Positions 5,667-5,951 of a stretch of 5,951 nt of DNA are shown here, piece by piece. The notes beneath the pieces were generated by a model, which made no database searches, was not told the DNA's origin, and saw only the letters and a list, made by a program, of their open reading frames with translations. How positions within the stretch are numbered: the first letter of the stretch is position 1; every line of letters starts with the position of its first letter. The position numbers and the translations under genes were made by a program. The stretch comes from Planctomycetaceae bacterium. GTDB lineage: Bacteria; Planctomycetota; Planctomycetia; Pirellulales; UBA1268. The stretch covers positions 1 through 5,951 of the forward strand of contig JABHNP010000348.1 of assembly GCA_018694455.1 (NCBI GenBank), given 5' to 3'.

Positions 5667-5951
5667 CCTAATCGCGTACTATCCAAAAAGCGCATTACCG
5701 CAACACACTACCTTATGCACGGGCCGGTGATACTATTTAGCCAGAAAGCGCACGAAGAAAAATACTTCCTGACACTAGGCACACCAGAACACTGCTCTGA
5801 TCCAAAGAAAAACCGCTTACTATCTTGTTTTGCCCAGCACTTTGGCTTTGCTCCTACAACACTCACTGGCCAAGCGTAGCTTTTGCATCATTGCGTGTAG
5901 TTGCGAGCACTTACAGGCTCAGAAGAATCAATCACACGCAACAAATGATCA

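Larger units (their letters stand above)
5365..5951. other. 587-base region without a conventional gene, with strong secondary-structure signals
   Basis: No ORF with recognisable protein features is present. The region holds a minus-strand intrinsic terminator (5461-5501), a 24-bp imperfect inverted repeat (5561-5632), and two short minus-strand frames that start with GTG (5532-5666 and 5708-5866). It ends with an 8-bp inverted pair at the right edge (TTGCGTGT at 5891-5898 and ACACGCAA at 5934-5941). No tRNA, rRNA, tmRNA, SRP or RNase P signature was seen. Confidence 0.5.

Noticed and set aside
5891..5941. 8-bp inverted pair TTGCGTGT / ACACGCAA at the right edge
   Set aside because: The arms are short, the loop is about 35 bases, and flanking bases do not extend the pairing; chance is sufficient.
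3504..5951. Integron cassette array: several small unknown genes separated by spacers with inverted repeats
   Set aside because: I searched for paired attC core sites (RYYYAAC with complementary GTTRRRY). Only a lone GCCCAAC near 4039-4045 was found, with no partner; gene orientation is mixed and no integrase is present.
5365..5951. Known structured RNA (tRNA, tmRNA, SRP RNA, RNase P RNA)
   Set aside because: No T-loop, no GGAAG-type SRP core and no conserved RNase P or tmRNA ends were seen on either strand.

Overview
The window reads as a piece of a marine, polysaccharide-degrading bacterium of the Planctomycetes-Verrucomicrobia-Lentisphaerae group, most likely Verrucomicrobiota. This placement is inferred from gene content: a secreted S1-type sulfatase next to a FAD-dependent oxidoreductase that carries a golvesin/Xly-type carbohydrate-binding-like domain and an EF-hand tail, plus a DUF5684 membrane protein further along. 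No rRNA or other marker gene is present to confirm it.

Layout. Positions 1-2316 hold two co-directional, GC-rich genes: the 3' end of the oxidoreductase (1-849) and a complete sulfatase (904-2316), 54 bases apart and probably one transcription unit, followed by a weak hairpin terminator (2334-2360). A gap of about 400 bases with at most one tiny ORF (2508-2639) leads to a complete classical short-chain dehydrogenase (2715-3503). Beyond that the sequence is visibly more AT-rich and gene-poor. It holds a small two-helix membrane protein on the minus strand (3668-3928), a single-pass membrane protein of unknown function (4150-4677) and a DUF5684 protein (4984-5364). The last 587 bases contain no conventional gene. 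They do hold a strong minus-strand intrinsic terminator (5461-5501) and a long imperfect inverted repeat (5561-5632). A 44-codon minus-strand ORF (5532-5666) ends 31 bases upstream of the terminator stem.

How the genes fit together. The sulfatase would remove sulfate esters from a sulfated glycan outside the cytoplasm. The adjacent oxidoreductase may act on the same substrate or its sugars, with its C-terminal domains binding carbohydrate and calcium. The dehydrogenase could oxidise or reduce a sugar-derived intermediate, but it lies behind a probable terminator and its substrate cannot be read from the sequence. The three small membrane proteins show no evident link to this pathway.

I see no defence system, CRISPR array, transposon or integron here. 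The least explained signal is the structured, minus-strand-oriented region at 5461-5866. It could be a small protein gene, a small RNA, or the tail of a transcript from outside the window.
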